Source: Dryococelus australis
Taxonomy: Eukaryota; Arthropoda; Insecta; Phasmatodea; Phasmatidae
Assembly (NCBI GenBank): GCA_029891345.1
Contig: CM056995.1
Coordinates: 215,454,547 to 215,518,546 of the forward strand
DNA length: 64,000 bases
Direction: 5' to 3'
The notes under the pieces are model-generated. The model worked only from the letters and a program-made list of their open reading frames with translations. It made no database searches and was not told the origin of the DNA. Numbering within the stretch: the first letter of the stretch is position 1; the number at the start of each line of letters is the position of its first letter. Made by a program: the position numbers and the translations under genes. Below, piece by piece: positions 33,965 to 45,195 of the stretch.

Positions 33965-34530
33965 GTTGCTGTGTGGTTGATGCATCTGCGATGGAACAAA
34001 CGGGCACAAGAGATATGTGGACGTCAGGAACACATCAACACTTTTTTGCTGTCAGTGGAACTACCCCAAAAAGTTATACCATAACACATGATGGAATGAA
34101 AATATGCAAACTATACCATTTTTGCTGTATTTTGGTTCAAGATCTTTGCAACACTCCACAGGGCAAAATATGTTGAACTTAGTTTAGGTAAAATATTCGC
34201 AATGTGAAATTTCCAGTAAATTAAATTTGACTACTTTTAAGACAAGAAACTTGATCACTGCAGTTTCATTAATTTTGTCTCTGTTGCTGCTAACATATGA
34301 ATGAATGTTTTTTCTGTTCTTTGTGAGGAAATTCACATATGTTTTATCTAGATTGATACTTAATTTGTTTGCAGAAAACCATGCATATAGCTCTGTAACT
34401 GTTGTCCTTTTTTTTTTTGTGTACGATTATTTACTGAGTCTCCAGAGACAAAGCTGCTATTATCATCTGTAAATAAAACTGGAGTAGTTTTTGGGGTTAA
34501 GGCACAATAAGGAATGTGCTGATTCTGTCT
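33965..34530 (-). pseudogene. LINE (non-LTR) reverse transcriptase fragment
   Basis: On the minus strand T-P-V-L-F-T-D-D-N-S (34490-34460) matches the catalytic Y/F-A-D-D box of LINE RTs, with Ala replaced by Thr. It is followed by E-L-Y-A-W-F-S-A-N-K-L-S-I-N-L-D-K-T (34400-34345), the well-conserved segment after it. Further on, C-Y-G-I-T-F-W-G-S-S-T-D-S-K-K-V (34095-34045) corresponds to the C-terminal Y-G-I-x-F-W-G-N-S motif of CR1/jockey-like elements. The endonuclease and RT fingers are missing and the frame is broken, including by a T run at 34411-34420. Confidence 0.8.
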
Positions 34531-35695
34531 TCTCCAACTTTACTTCCATACAATGTAGTCTGTTTTTGAAATTTAACTCAAGATATTTCAGCTTTATTAT
34601 GGCATAAGAACCATACTTCACCGTTTTGGTGTGTGTTTTGTACTTACCTCATGGTAAGGCGTTCTGGTAAATGTTTGTTGCTTAATTGGTTTCATTTAAT
34701 GTTGTTTCTTTACAATATTGTTCAGTGTAGTTCCCCGGCTTCACGACCTAGCCATTTTGATGAAATGTGACCTCGGGCTGTTCTTGTTTTCAAGCGATGG
34801 GATCGCAGCCCATGCCATGAATTAAGCTACGAATGGTGTGTCGCTGCGTGACCACCACCTTTCTACCATATTGGTCAGATATTTTAAAATTTTTGGCATG
34901 TGAAAATGTTATAACTTGCTTGCTGCATGAATGCCGACGAAGGAGACTGCACCACAATGTCTCTCAAGATGTTTTAAAAACCTTTAATAGCTTCACTGAT
35001 TTTGTTTACTCTTGTAATCATGCATTCAACTTATTGGGAACTGGATTAATTTTAATTTTTCAATAAATAAGAAAACATAAAGGTGTTTGCAGTCAAAATA
35101 CTGCTGTAAAATAACAACCATTTTGGTACTACCATACGAATTTATAGTGTGTTTTGTTTATAAACCAATATAAGAAAAATAATACATAGTATGTGAGGTT
35201 TAACCTCTTAATGTAGAAGCATGGGTGTACCATAACTGTAATCTATTTTAATAATTGACCGCAAACACCTAAAATAATTGGAGAACAAAATGAGAGAATG
35301 GAGTTAGATGTTAAAATAATTATTTTGGTCTGGGTTTCCTTTCTCCACTGCTATTTCACACTGAAGGATTGCATGTGGGAGTGGAGATACTTTATTTCAC
35401 GTCATCCTTTGGGGCACTTTGGTGCTTATATTGGGGGCCAGCACCTGGGATTTTGCTTTTGTTGGAAAGCACTGGGTGGTTTTTCTTGTCCCCGGATATG
35501 GAGCACAAAGAGGTGGCTCACTATCAAATGGACCTACATATTAAAAAAATAAAAGAACCCTGCAACACAAAACATGTATGAATGGAATGGATAAAACACT
35601 AGATGTGTGATGAGAAAGATAACGGGTTAACAATGCACTATAAACAAAAGGAAATAAAGAAATCAAATCTTTTAATACATATATCAACACCGGAC
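34531..35695. other. no gene recognised
   Basis: Small frames (34833-35066, 35298-35552) are open on the plus strand but carry no domain I recognise. The part at 34735-34830 is more GC-rich and may be repeat-derived. Confidence 0.3.
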
Positions 35696-35699
35696 TCGC

Positions 35700-35935
35700 A
35701 AGTCCAGATATTACTAGGCCTTATTTGTGTCCTTCCGCCTCGAGGCATCCTAGTTGTCATGGCAACCACTGGCTGCTCTGCACTGGCGTGACCTTGCACT
35801 TGTGCTGTGCTGATCGCTCCTGCAACCGGCCGCACACCCTATCCGTCAGAAGAGCGCACAGTCCTGCTGTGGTGGCATTGCAGGCCATGGCCGGACAAAT
35901 GGTCTTAGGGATGGGAACATATGGCACACCTCAAA
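35700..35935 (-). repeat. family A 3'-region fragment (inverted)
   Basis: The reverse complement matches about 45925-46090: GGCCTGCAATGCC, GGACTGTGCGCTCT, the GGTTGCAGGAG(C/T)GATCAG block, CAGTGGTTGCCATG and others. It carries the part of family A that overlaps the end of the 303-codon frame, without the rest of the element. It shows that this 3' segment is a stable part of the family. Confidence 0.75.
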
Positions 35936-36411
35936 TTTTTCAATTAAACTGAATTTTACTGCCCAGCATTTGCTAAACGTTGTTGAGAAAGATTATGGTG
36001 GCTGGCATGTTTTGTGTGCTTTACGCATTGTACAGTGATATGAAGTTGGATATTATGTATGTTCTACTTACGTTTTTGTGGGATATGGTTTGCTTCTAGA
36101 ACAAGGTGTTTGCATGTTTTGCATCTGTAAGATAACAAAATATAGACAAAATAACTCAAACATGACTTGTCTATGGGACTTAGCTGATAGTAACTTGTGA
36201 GCATTTTTATGCTATTTTAGATAACAAGTGGTAGTTAAAGAACTGAGGATTTTTACAAATATGTGTTGTGGTTAATTTTATCATAGGTTTTGTCTTGTTT
36301 AAAAATGAGCAAGTTAAATAGAAAGCAGTATTTAAAAAATGCAGCCAATATTCTGTGTGTATAAAAATCTCAAAATTACGAGAAGTTTTTGTTGAGCACA
36401 TTGTGTATGTG

Positions 36412-36765
36412 TGAGTTTATCATTTAGCACCCAGTGGTAGAAATGACATAATCAATCATGTGGTGTCTGAAACACGTGGGGCATATTAAAAGCCAGGAAG
36501 ACAACAAGAATATTTCCAGCTTTTTGAACACTACAAATGCTGACTTGGATGTCACAAAAGTATAATGTCTGTTCATTTCGTCATAGTTGAGCATAATTTT
36601 TCACTTAGCACAGCAGATCATGCAGCAGGTGCAGTGTTCAGAAAGCTGTTGTTCCCAGGCACAAGTGTTGCAAAAAATTCTCATGTGCCAATACAAAAAC
36701 TACTTTTACTTTGAATGAAATGGCAGCTAATGCAATGTTCGAAGTTGTTCAGTGTGGCACATGGT
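36412..36765 (+). pseudogene. hAT transposase fragment
   Basis: In shifting frames the plus strand gives F-F-N-T-T-N-A-D-L-D-V, V-E-H-N-F-S-L-S-T-A-D-H-A-A (36585-36625), F-R-K-L-L-F-P-G and, after a shift, K-T-T-F-T-L-N-E-M-A-A-N-A-M (36695-36740). This is the same region of the transposase as 22980-23170 in the complete element, so it is a related, not identical, hAT family. Only about 350 bp remains before a sharp change to GC-rich DNA. Confidence 0.7.
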
Positions 36766-36799
36766 GTTTAACTGGCGATGCACTATGTTTACATCCACG

Positions 36800-37520
36800 A
36801 CTTCAACTCAGCCTGTGGGAAATCACGACACCCTTACCGGGGGACGAACCCCGACTGCTACACTCGAGAGATGTACATACTACCCTCCATTGCCAGTAAC
36901 AATAAAATACGCAGGTCAGTTATGAGCCCCTACCTCGCCACCTGAACAGAGCCACCCTGCCCCTAAGCGAGCACTGTGATACCACCCACAACCCAGATCT
37001 AGGCACTCTCCTCCAAACCCTCGCCAAGAAAGTGCAGCACGAGGTGCCAGCCGGCCGGCCGGCCAAACCGAAGGAAGACACTAGTCTGTCTGTATTTAGA
37101 GCTGGAGGAGCCAAGCGAATGCCAGTTGACATCGAGTTAGCACATTGGCTTCCTCTGCCTTGGCAACTCAGTAGCTCGCACCACCACAGCCGTGATAGGG
37201 TACTCTGCCACACCCGATCTGCTACCACCAAAGCTTACTTCAACCCCCGAGATGCACTCAACTTGGGAGTGTCACACCCCATCTCTTCAGGGCCACAAAA
37301 GACGACAGTAGGGTTTGAGTCGTTCTCACGATTAATTTATTAGTTGATCTAGGTTTGCTCTTGCTATAAAACGTCCGCTTCACCTGTTCGTAATGTAACT
37401 TCTGCCGGTTGCTTGGTAACTACGAAAGCCTAGGAGTTAGTACGTTCACGGTGTTTATTCTCCCGAGAATAAATATGATCAAGTAGACATACTGCGTTCC
37501 AAGGGTGATTTGTACATCTC
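36800..37520 (+). repeat. LTR-like GC-rich block
   Basis: A GC-rich region is followed by GCTATAAAAC (37361-37370), a run of short leader-like sequence and GAGAATAAATATG (37456 onward) before a C run at 37520. TATA box, then AATAAA about 90 bp later, is the U3-R-U5 order of an LTR. The palindrome GGCCGGCCGGCC lies near 37052. No matching second LTR or coding part was found here, so a solo or truncated LTR is inferred. Confidence 0.45.
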
Positions 37521-38872
37521 ACCCCCCCCCCCCCCCTGTAAACACTGTCCCCTAAGGAACTGGCAGGTGACTGGGTCTTGCTGAAACTAGGGTAGGACTG
37601 CGGGTTCCCTTAACTGGGTAGTTGGTGCGTCGCAAAACATCACACAATTCGCCGGCCATTGCGCAATGGCACTTTGCATACACACACAGTAGAGCGCCCT
37701 ACTGAGGCCACTTCACAAGGAAGCAACTGGACCACCAGAGTAGGCTAACCTACTTCATCCACTGCGTATGATTTGCTAGTAGGAGTACCAGGTTTGATGA
37801 GGCGTGACGTCGCATCTGGTTACTCTTAGTTAGATAATTACAGTCGACTCTCGATTTATTGTAATCGCATGTATCGATAAACCACATCCACCAACAGTTT
37901 TTTTTTTTTTTTTTTTTTTTTTGTTTTCCTGGCGAATTCCCTAAAAATAATGTTAACATAAACAGCTTATATCGTTTATCACATGGTGCATCAATCGAAG
38001 CATATTTCGTGTCCCTTCACCTAATCTTTCCTGCTACTATCAGTTTTAAGCTGGTTGTTTGTGCAAATGACTAGTAACTGGACATGAAGTACTTCACGTG
38101 TGCTGCCGTTTATCACTGCTTATCGGCACTACATATAGTGTTCCATCTTTCTGGCACGCCTGTCTGACCACAAAGCAAGTAAGATAAAGAGACGAAGCTC
38201 AATGCTATTTTGGTTCATTATTCTCCTATGTTTGGGCTATCAGGTAGAATTTTCTGCCAACCATTCAATCCTTAATTAAAATTATTTCAATTTTCAGACA
38301 TACATTTTAGTTACTGCTAACAACAATTAAGTAAAAATGTTATAATTAAATACTGTATTTACAAACGATAAATTGGAACTAAATGTGTGTGTGTATCAAT
38401 TGATGGTAGAGAATGCATAGGTTGGCTACTCTATTAATTGCATAATCATTTATTAAGATGCTAATTGTACATATTGATTTACTTTAAGAAGGCTTTGCTG
38501 ATAACAATAACTTTTGTAACATTTATTCTTAGGCAATCAGCATTTGAAAATTCAGTAAAGCTCAGTTATTCCAATTTCTGCAACTGGTTGCAACATTAAT
38601 GCCTACTTTTCTAGCAACGAAGATAACAATGGAAACAAAACAAATGATCAACTCGATGCTCAGGCGCTCACAGTGCATGTCTACATAAAAAAAAAAAAAT
38701 GTATTTTTTATGAATGATAATAATAATAATTAAACTTAATTTACTTGTGAGTTAAGTATAATTGAAAATAAAATTATACTGTTTATAACCTATACAGGTT
38801 TTTTAAAAATTAAATAGTGATATTTTAATTTTCAAGTCATTCAACCTAATAATTTAGTGACCCACGAAATCT
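37521..38872. other. intergenic DNA, nothing recognised
   Basis: AT-rich with a poly(T) run (37900-37922), an A run near 38688 and no frame with coding character. Confidence 0.4.
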
Positions 38873-39480
38873 AGTCTGGGTGGATGGCCCGCAACCCCAA
38901 GGTTAAGAGAGCCGACAACCACATTGACGTCGCCTCGACGACATCTTGCACCTACCAACTAAAATCACATCCTAGACCTCACATTTCTCCGCCCCCAAAA
39001 ACCAATCCTACAACTTTTCCAGCATCCCAGCGTCAAATCGGCACCCAAATTGGGGCGAAATCTTGCACCAATATTTTTCCCACCTAAGACTTTTCCAATA
39101 ATTTCTGCAATTTTCCCTGGACGTTTAATTTTTCCCGTCTTTTCCTGCCCGCAATGGCGAGAGCATGATAGGAAGGCATCTGCAGTGGCAACAGCAGCAT
39201 CGGGATGCCCACGGAATGCCACACAGTTGCTTGGGAGGCGTGTCAACAATCAGAAAAAGGATGCCAAGCCGTAAACCATGTCATGTCACTTGGAGGGAGG
39301 AGCAGAGGGAAGCAGCAAGAAACAGAAGCAACATGGTGGAGGTTACTCCTCCCCCATTCCCCTACACTCACCCCACTGACAGCCAACTGACCCCTCGTGC
39401 ATGCCACACATCTGCTTAGCACCAGGTTGATAACCCCTGCACAGCATGAGCAGACCAGCCCAACCCTGCGCGACTGTGCC
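38873..39480 (+). repeat. family A leader with the conserved module
   Basis: The start (GGGTGGATGGCCCGCAACCC) and the following segment encoding N-H-I-D-V-A match 47097-47210 and the inverse of 31270-31160. A second block (CAATGGCGNGAG to CTTGGGAGGGAGGAGCAGAG, 39155-39310) matches the inverse of 31010-30880. It precedes gag, so it is either untranslated leader or a degenerate upstream frame. Confidence 0.7.
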
Positions 39481-39979
39481 GGTACACCCGTGTCTCCTGC
39501 ACACGTGGCTTTCTTTACAAACAAAAAAGGCTGTCAGGATGACTGACAGAGTGCTGGCACTGAGGTGTCCAGACTGTTTGTGCCCTATAGTAAGCAGTGA
39601 CCAATCAGTGAATTAAAACAGTGCATATTGCCAATGCCGTCGTGAAATTCGAGACTGAATATTTTCCAAATTATACACGTCCTAAGTACTGTGATGACTT
39701 GTTATGTAATGCGGTGTGCCATGGGCAATTGTACTTCAAAGTGTAACACTCGCTATCACCAAGAATGCCTCTGTGATACGGAACAAAAATCAGCCGTGGG
39801 ACTTACATTTATTTGCTTGTAGGGTCATGTAACATCAACACAATTTAGTCAGGGCATAAACCAAATGCAAAACGTAACCACAAGCACCCCACGTGACCAG
39901 GTGTTGGACTTATTAGGACAGTGGGAAAATGATGTGGCAGTAAATGTAAACAGTAATCTCTCACAAGTGATAGTGGCAC

Positions 39980-40450
39980 ATGGATGGTTACAATGTGACA
40001 GGTGGAGCGGCACAAAGCAGAAAAGGGGAGCATGAAGCAGAGACGCCGCAGGCTTCCACCACACACGCGGCTAATGTAAAAAAAGCCCTACCACCCGAAC
40101 CTACCTCAACACGCGCACCGCACGCGTTCCAACAATCCATGCAATTTTTCCCATCACTACCGCACATGTTTTCCATGCCCATTTACCCATCAGTCATGCC
40201 AACCTATCCGCAACATTTTCCAAATTTGCTGCTCATCAATCCACACATGTCAAACTGCATAAAAAAAATAATACCGCAAACAACAGGAACAGAAAGTGTA
40301 ACACAAAGCAGAACCATGGAGTCCAACCTACCTCAACATTCGCCAGGACCGACCACAGCAAAATCACCATCAAAATTTCAGACTTTGCCCATGTTCACCG
40401 GGACACTGATGGGAGATACAGCTGCACTTTTGGAGGATTACATATCCTGA
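39980..40450 (+). pseudogene. family A gag, N-terminal part
   Basis: A 156-codon open frame is rich in Pro, Thr, Ser and Met, with P-P-E-P-T-S-T early and L-P-M-F-T-G-T-L-M-G-D-T-A-A-L-L-E-D-Y near the end. The last part has the feel of a gag capsid start (as in P-x-F-x-G, D-x-x-x-F-L-E-x-Y). It aligns with the minus copy at 30502-30021. It stops at TGA (40448-40450), after which the sequence jumps to the region just before RT. Much of gag and the protease, present in the minus copy, is deleted. Confidence 0.7.
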
Positions 40451-40519
40451 CCAACCAGGTACGTAGTGAGCAAAGATGAATCGGCCAGCTCTGGCCGAGC
40501 GCAACTCCATGGAGACACG

Positions 40520-41340
40520 CACTCTCAACCAGGTCCTGCTCGAGCACCGGACCACATTTCATCATGTTCTTGAGGAATGCAGTGACATATTTGGCTGAAA
40601 CAATGCCTTGAAATGAATTACCATCGCCGAGTTTGCGATTCCACTTGCAGATAAGAAGCCGGTTTATACCAGCCCACGAGGTTATTTACCGCACCAGACG
40701 CAAATAATAAAGAAAGAAATTCAGGAGATGCTTGATGACGGAGAGATAGGGCCTACGGATAGCCAATTTAATTACGCTATCTCATTAGCTCCAAAAAAAT
40801 ATGGAACATGGTGATTCTGTGTTGATTTCCGTCCTTTCAACCAGGTAATGTGCAGCATGCTTCAACCATACATTAGTGTAAAAGATGCATTAAGTGCATT
40901 GGAACAGGATAAAGTTTGGACATTCCTGGATATTAAAAGTGCCTATTGGTAGCTGCCGGTAAAACTTGAGGATAGGCTGAAGTCTGGATTCACAACGCCA
41001 GATGATCGAGATTTTCAATTCTGTGCGATGCCATTTGTTTTGAAATGTGCACCTGCGACATTCCAGGCAATGATGGTATGTGTACAAGGATGGCCTTATT
41101 GGAGAGTATATGCTGGCATATCTCGATGACGTAATTACCTTGTCAAACTGTTGGGAGAAGCACGTGCATAATTTGGAAGTAGTCCTGGAGAAGCTCGCGA
41201 TCAATGACCTCACGTGCTCGGCTGAAAAATGCCATGTGGTTAAAACAAGTATAGTTTTCTTAGGCCATCTGATTTAACAGGAAGGAAACCAGCCGAATCC
41301 GGAGCAGCTAAGGCTTATATTGACGACTATCTGCAACCTG
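40520..41340 (+). pseudogene. family A reverse transcriptase
   Basis: RT motifs are visible in order: spacer A-E-F-A-I-P-L, then I-I-K-K-E-I-Q-E-M-L-D-D-G, C-V-D-F-R-P-F-N-Q, W-T-F-L-D-I-K-S-A-Y-W, F-x-x-x-C-A-P-A-T-F-Q, the catalytic Y-L-D-D (41119-41130), then C-H-V-V-K-T-S-I-V-F-L-G-H-L. All point to Ty3/gypsy. Inactivating changes include TGA at 40812-40814 in place of an Arg codon, TAG at 40950-40952 in place of Gln, and a frameshift near 41070. The frame 41080-41277 holds the catalytic box. Confidence 0.85.
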
Positions 41341-41559
41341 AGGCATGCAAGCAACTACGAAAGTTTTTGGGCTTATTAATTGGCTGTGAGAGCACACCCC
41401 AAGGTTTGCAGTAATCACTGCACCCTTGACAGAACTGTTCTCACCGCAGCAAAGGTTTTAGTGGTCGAGCGAGGCAAAGAAAGCATTCTTAGATATCAAG
41501 TGTGAGTTCAGACCCTGCCCGACATTAGCACGCTATGACGCGAGCAGACATTTCTACCT

Positions 41560-43850
41560 TCAAACTGACGCAAGCCAGTAGGGAGAAACACGTTATCGAA
41601 TTTGCGAGCGCGAAGCTTGGGCATGCTGAGAAACGTTACGACGTCATTGAAAGGGAATGTCTATCAGTTATTCGGCCTTAAAATAATACGGTGTGTACCT
41701 CGAATATTAATGCGAACCTCTGCCACTAGCCCGTTTTCCCCTGCTGCCTGCATCCCCACCACATGTATTTACAACCACGAATGACGCCAGTGTTTCAACC
41801 TGTGTTCCATGTTTCAGGTTAAATGCACCAGTGCAATGAAATCAGGGAAGATATGTTTGTTTTTGTTTCCTGAAATGGCAGTTTTAATAGTGTATTTTCA
41901 AAGTGATACAGTATGTTCGTCATGTGTGCATCGCAGTGGCTATGTCATATTTGGTTATGTTTACATATTGTGAAGGGTGATATTTTTTTGTTATCTTATA
42001 AATATTATGTTGCCGAGAGTAATATATTTGCAAATGTGAGTGCCGTGCACACAATGTGAATGCAGAATATTTCACGCAGATTTTAAGGGTAAATATAGTT
42101 CTTGTTGACAGTTGTGTTGTATTGTTATTCTAGTATTATATTGTAATGTTGTGTTGCTACCCAAGGGTATAATAAAGTTCTCATGTCTAAATAAGGTAAG
42201 TGACGTGTACACAAGTTGTGTATAGGAGATATACAAGTATAAATCTGGTTCGTTAAGAGTTGTGCATTTTATGACTGTTGTTGTATATTCTCTTGTAAAA
42301 GGTAATCGTTTGTTTCTAAATGTTCTAAAGTGCTCAATACCACTAGGAAACACCGGGTAATAATCTTATAAGCATTTTTAGGAGTGTGTGTATGTTTTAC
42401 GTACTTGTTTTTATTTTCTTGTGTTTGTTAATTTTTGAAGCGTGCCAGAGATAGCATGGTATAAATTGTCATAGACATCTTAACAAACCAAAGACTGGTC
42501 AACAGAGACGAGCGTGGAGGCAATGTGACAACCCACACGGCCAAGGACTGCGGTCCGCGGACATAAAAATTGTGGCCCCGAATAATAAAATTTTCATTGC
42601 AGTGTGTTTACATGTTAACTTAAGTTTCCCTGAACTCGTATGAAAGTATAGTGAAAGCACAGGTGACTGTGGGACCCGAACCCTTATAATAAAGGCGTAC
42701 ACACCATGTGGAATTCGATATGTTTTGGTTAAGGAAAGCACAGAATTGCATTGCAATTATGAACGTATATGTGGTGTTGATAAATTTAATTTTTATTTCT
42801 TTTTAAATATTTTACTATACAATCTGAAATGTGAAATGAAATAATTTTATCATTATGTGCCATCCTCTCTTCATTCATCTCAAACTCGTAAATGAGTTTT
42901 TTTTTCCCCCGAATAACGGAACTTAGTGTTGTCCTGCGGAAATTGGGGCCGAGTCATCAACCCACGCGGCCATGTTGAGTTAGCAGCATCTTCGCATATT
43001 GTGGGGTTGGTCGTGCAGGAGGTGCACCATGGGGTCTTCAACTTTTTGAACCGATCATGTAGTTGCAATAGTTAATTAAATTTTTCTGGAACATTAAATT
43101 ACATTTTCATTACCCCAGAGTATGCCCCGCCTCACAGTTCAGACCGTTTGGATACACGGCTGAACCGTAATTTCTTATGTCATTCGTTTATCAGTTTCGC
43201 ACCTTTTTTAAAACCTGTTATAGTGCTCTCCGAGCCATAGTGGATATGTATAAACGTAAGTGCCTCATACGAGGGTACTATTTAATAAATTGTATAGTCA
43301 CGAATGAGTTCTGCATACGAATTTTTACTATGAGTGTTCATGGTGTTGGTTGGCCGAAACAACCCCCAATGATATTAGTGGTGTATACGGGGGATCGACA
43401 ATCTGTACTAGCATAGGCCAAACTGAATTAGTAGCTGCTTTAAGACTTTGAATTATTCGCCGAATATGAATCATCACAGGAATGACATCGGAACATCGCT
43501 GGGAGGCCCCGCGGCCGTCGGCCTTCACGACCCCCCATAGTCTCATGCTCTGCACTGGCACCCAAACCCGGTAAAACCCATCCTATTTTCCAGCAAGGTA
43601 ACCTAATCTTCCAATCCCTCGCTGTTCGGAAAACTCCATCACATCAATATCAATGTTTACACTTCGGACCGACAACCAGTGCCTAAAGTGGTTGCATAGT
43701 ATGCGAGAAGCATTACACTTACAAGCTTATGATTTATCATTAGAACACATGCCCGGTAAGGAGAACCAACCGGCGGATGCATTGTCACGCAATTCAAACA
43801 AAGTAATCGTCCGGGATGAAGCAAAATGGGAGGAGGTTTTACTGCCAAAT
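41560..43850 (+). pseudogene. family A RNase H, split by an insertion
   Basis: The first half reads T-D-A-S, then A-S-A-K-L-G-H-A-E-K-R-Y (in shifted frames) and E-R-E-C-L-S-V-I up to 41700. The second half resumes in the frame 43653-43988 with F-T-L-R-T-D-N-Q-C-L-K-W-L, L-E-H-M-P-G-K-E-N-Q-P-A-D-A-L-S-R. These are standard RNase H motifs of gypsy elements with 1.94 kb of unrelated DNA between. The connection domain and first part of the integrase follow. Confidence 0.85.
41708..43645. mobile_element. insertion within RNase H (1938 bp), family unknown
   Basis: The pentamer AATAT occurs at both junctions (41703-41707 and 43646-43650), and joining the flanks restores a continuous RNase H order, so this is a later insertion with a 5-bp duplication. 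The ends (TAATGCGAACC and CTCCATCACATC) are neither TG...CA nor clear TIRs. Inside, AT-rich parts alternate with GC-rich patches (42500-42545, 42940-43030, 43490-43590), two of which share CAACCCAC(A/G)CGGCCA. No transposase or RT motif was seen. Confidence 0.6.
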
Positions 43851-44039
43851 TCACGAGTCCCAGTATCCGAGGTGTATGTACAGCAGATAACAGCCACCAA
43901 CAATAAGGGCTTTATTAGTGATTTGCACAGAGAAGTCGTTGAGGCACAGAAAAGTTGCAGATTTATACAGGAAAAAGCTAGACAATGAGCACAGCAGGAA
44001 GTAGAGGGATGGCGCGTCGTAAATGGCAGTCTGGAGGCC

Positions 44040-44990
44040 TGTTCTACTCAACAGCCAGGGAAATTGAGCGTGTATGTCCCCACTTGTGCGAGAGTTCAAG
44101 TTTTAACCAATTCGGATTGTGGCAGAATGGCTAGACACCCAGGCATTGAGCCGACGGTCCGAAATGTGCGCAACCATTTTTTTGGCCAGACCTTAGAAAT
44201 GATGCGAGGCGATTTGTGCAACAATGTCATAAGTGCAATGTATACAATACACGTTCAGGTGGAAGGCAGCAACAGAAACTACGCATGGCAAGAAAAGTGT
44301 TCGAAACAATATGCTTGGATCTGATGAATCTGTATCCTAGGACGAAAGGGTGGGAAAGGTTTGTTGTCATAGTAACTGACATCTTTTCACACTGGATGGA
44401 GGTGTACCTTATCAGAGGGGCAAGAGCTGGAAATGTTTCAAGGGTATTGGAGGAGCAGTTGTTCCTGCATTGGGGATTCCCATGAAACCTGTTGACGGAT
44501 AACGGCACACAGTTTACTGGCCGGAAATGGTGCATTAGCCATGTCATGACGGCCTTGTACCACCCGAGGGCCAACCCGACGGAGCGTAGAAATCAAGAGG
44601 TAAGAGCTCAACTCAGGCTCCGAGTGGGCGAACAACACGCCACCTGGGCAGATCACATTCCCACCATCCCCTACATGCCCAGGAGGAGAATAAATGAGGC
44701 AATGGGGAGGTCACCCACTGAAGTATTATTGGTTTGTAAATTACGTTTACCAGGGAAGCGAAATGCCTGCAATATGAAGACATCAGCGAATTGCCGAACA
44801 CAGATACGCAGAGACTGCAACATCAGAGATGCATATGTGACATCAAACAACAGCAAGATTGTTATGAGGCAAAATGGTTACCGGTCACGAACCGGCAGCC
44901 GCCAAGACTGCATAAGGGGCAATCAGCATATATACGGATGCACCCCTAGTCCACAGCGAAGAAGGATTTTTGTGCAGGATTAACAGTATG
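44040..44990 (+). pseudogene. family A integrase
   Basis: The zinc-binding part (R-H-P-G, R-N-H-F-F, then in another frame C-H-K-C-N, 44225-44240) is followed by the core. That reads L-D-L-M-N-L-Y-P-R-T-K-G-W-E-R-F with V-V-I-V-T-D-I-F-S-H-W (first Asp), L-T-D-N-G-T-Q-F-T-G (44495-44520, second Asp) and Y-H-P-R-A-N-P-T-E-R (44560-44590, catalytic Glu). A TGA at 44483-44485 replaces an Arg codon just before the second Asp motif. The tail after 44750 is basic and degenerate. The frames 44216-44485 and 44492-44983 hold most of it. Confidence 0.85.
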
Positions 44991-45195
44991 ATGGAGTGGG
45001 CCGCATCACATGCTACAAATGCACGGACCCACCACATATACCATTCACATGGGAAGGAGGTAATTAAGGGAACATCGGGACGACATCCGCCTAACCCTGG
45101 GTGCAGTCGACGACGAAGTCGGTCCCGGTGTGTCCTGACCCCATGACGGCGAAGGCTGTGACAAGTTAACAGAGTAGCAGGAAGGGACGCGAGGT

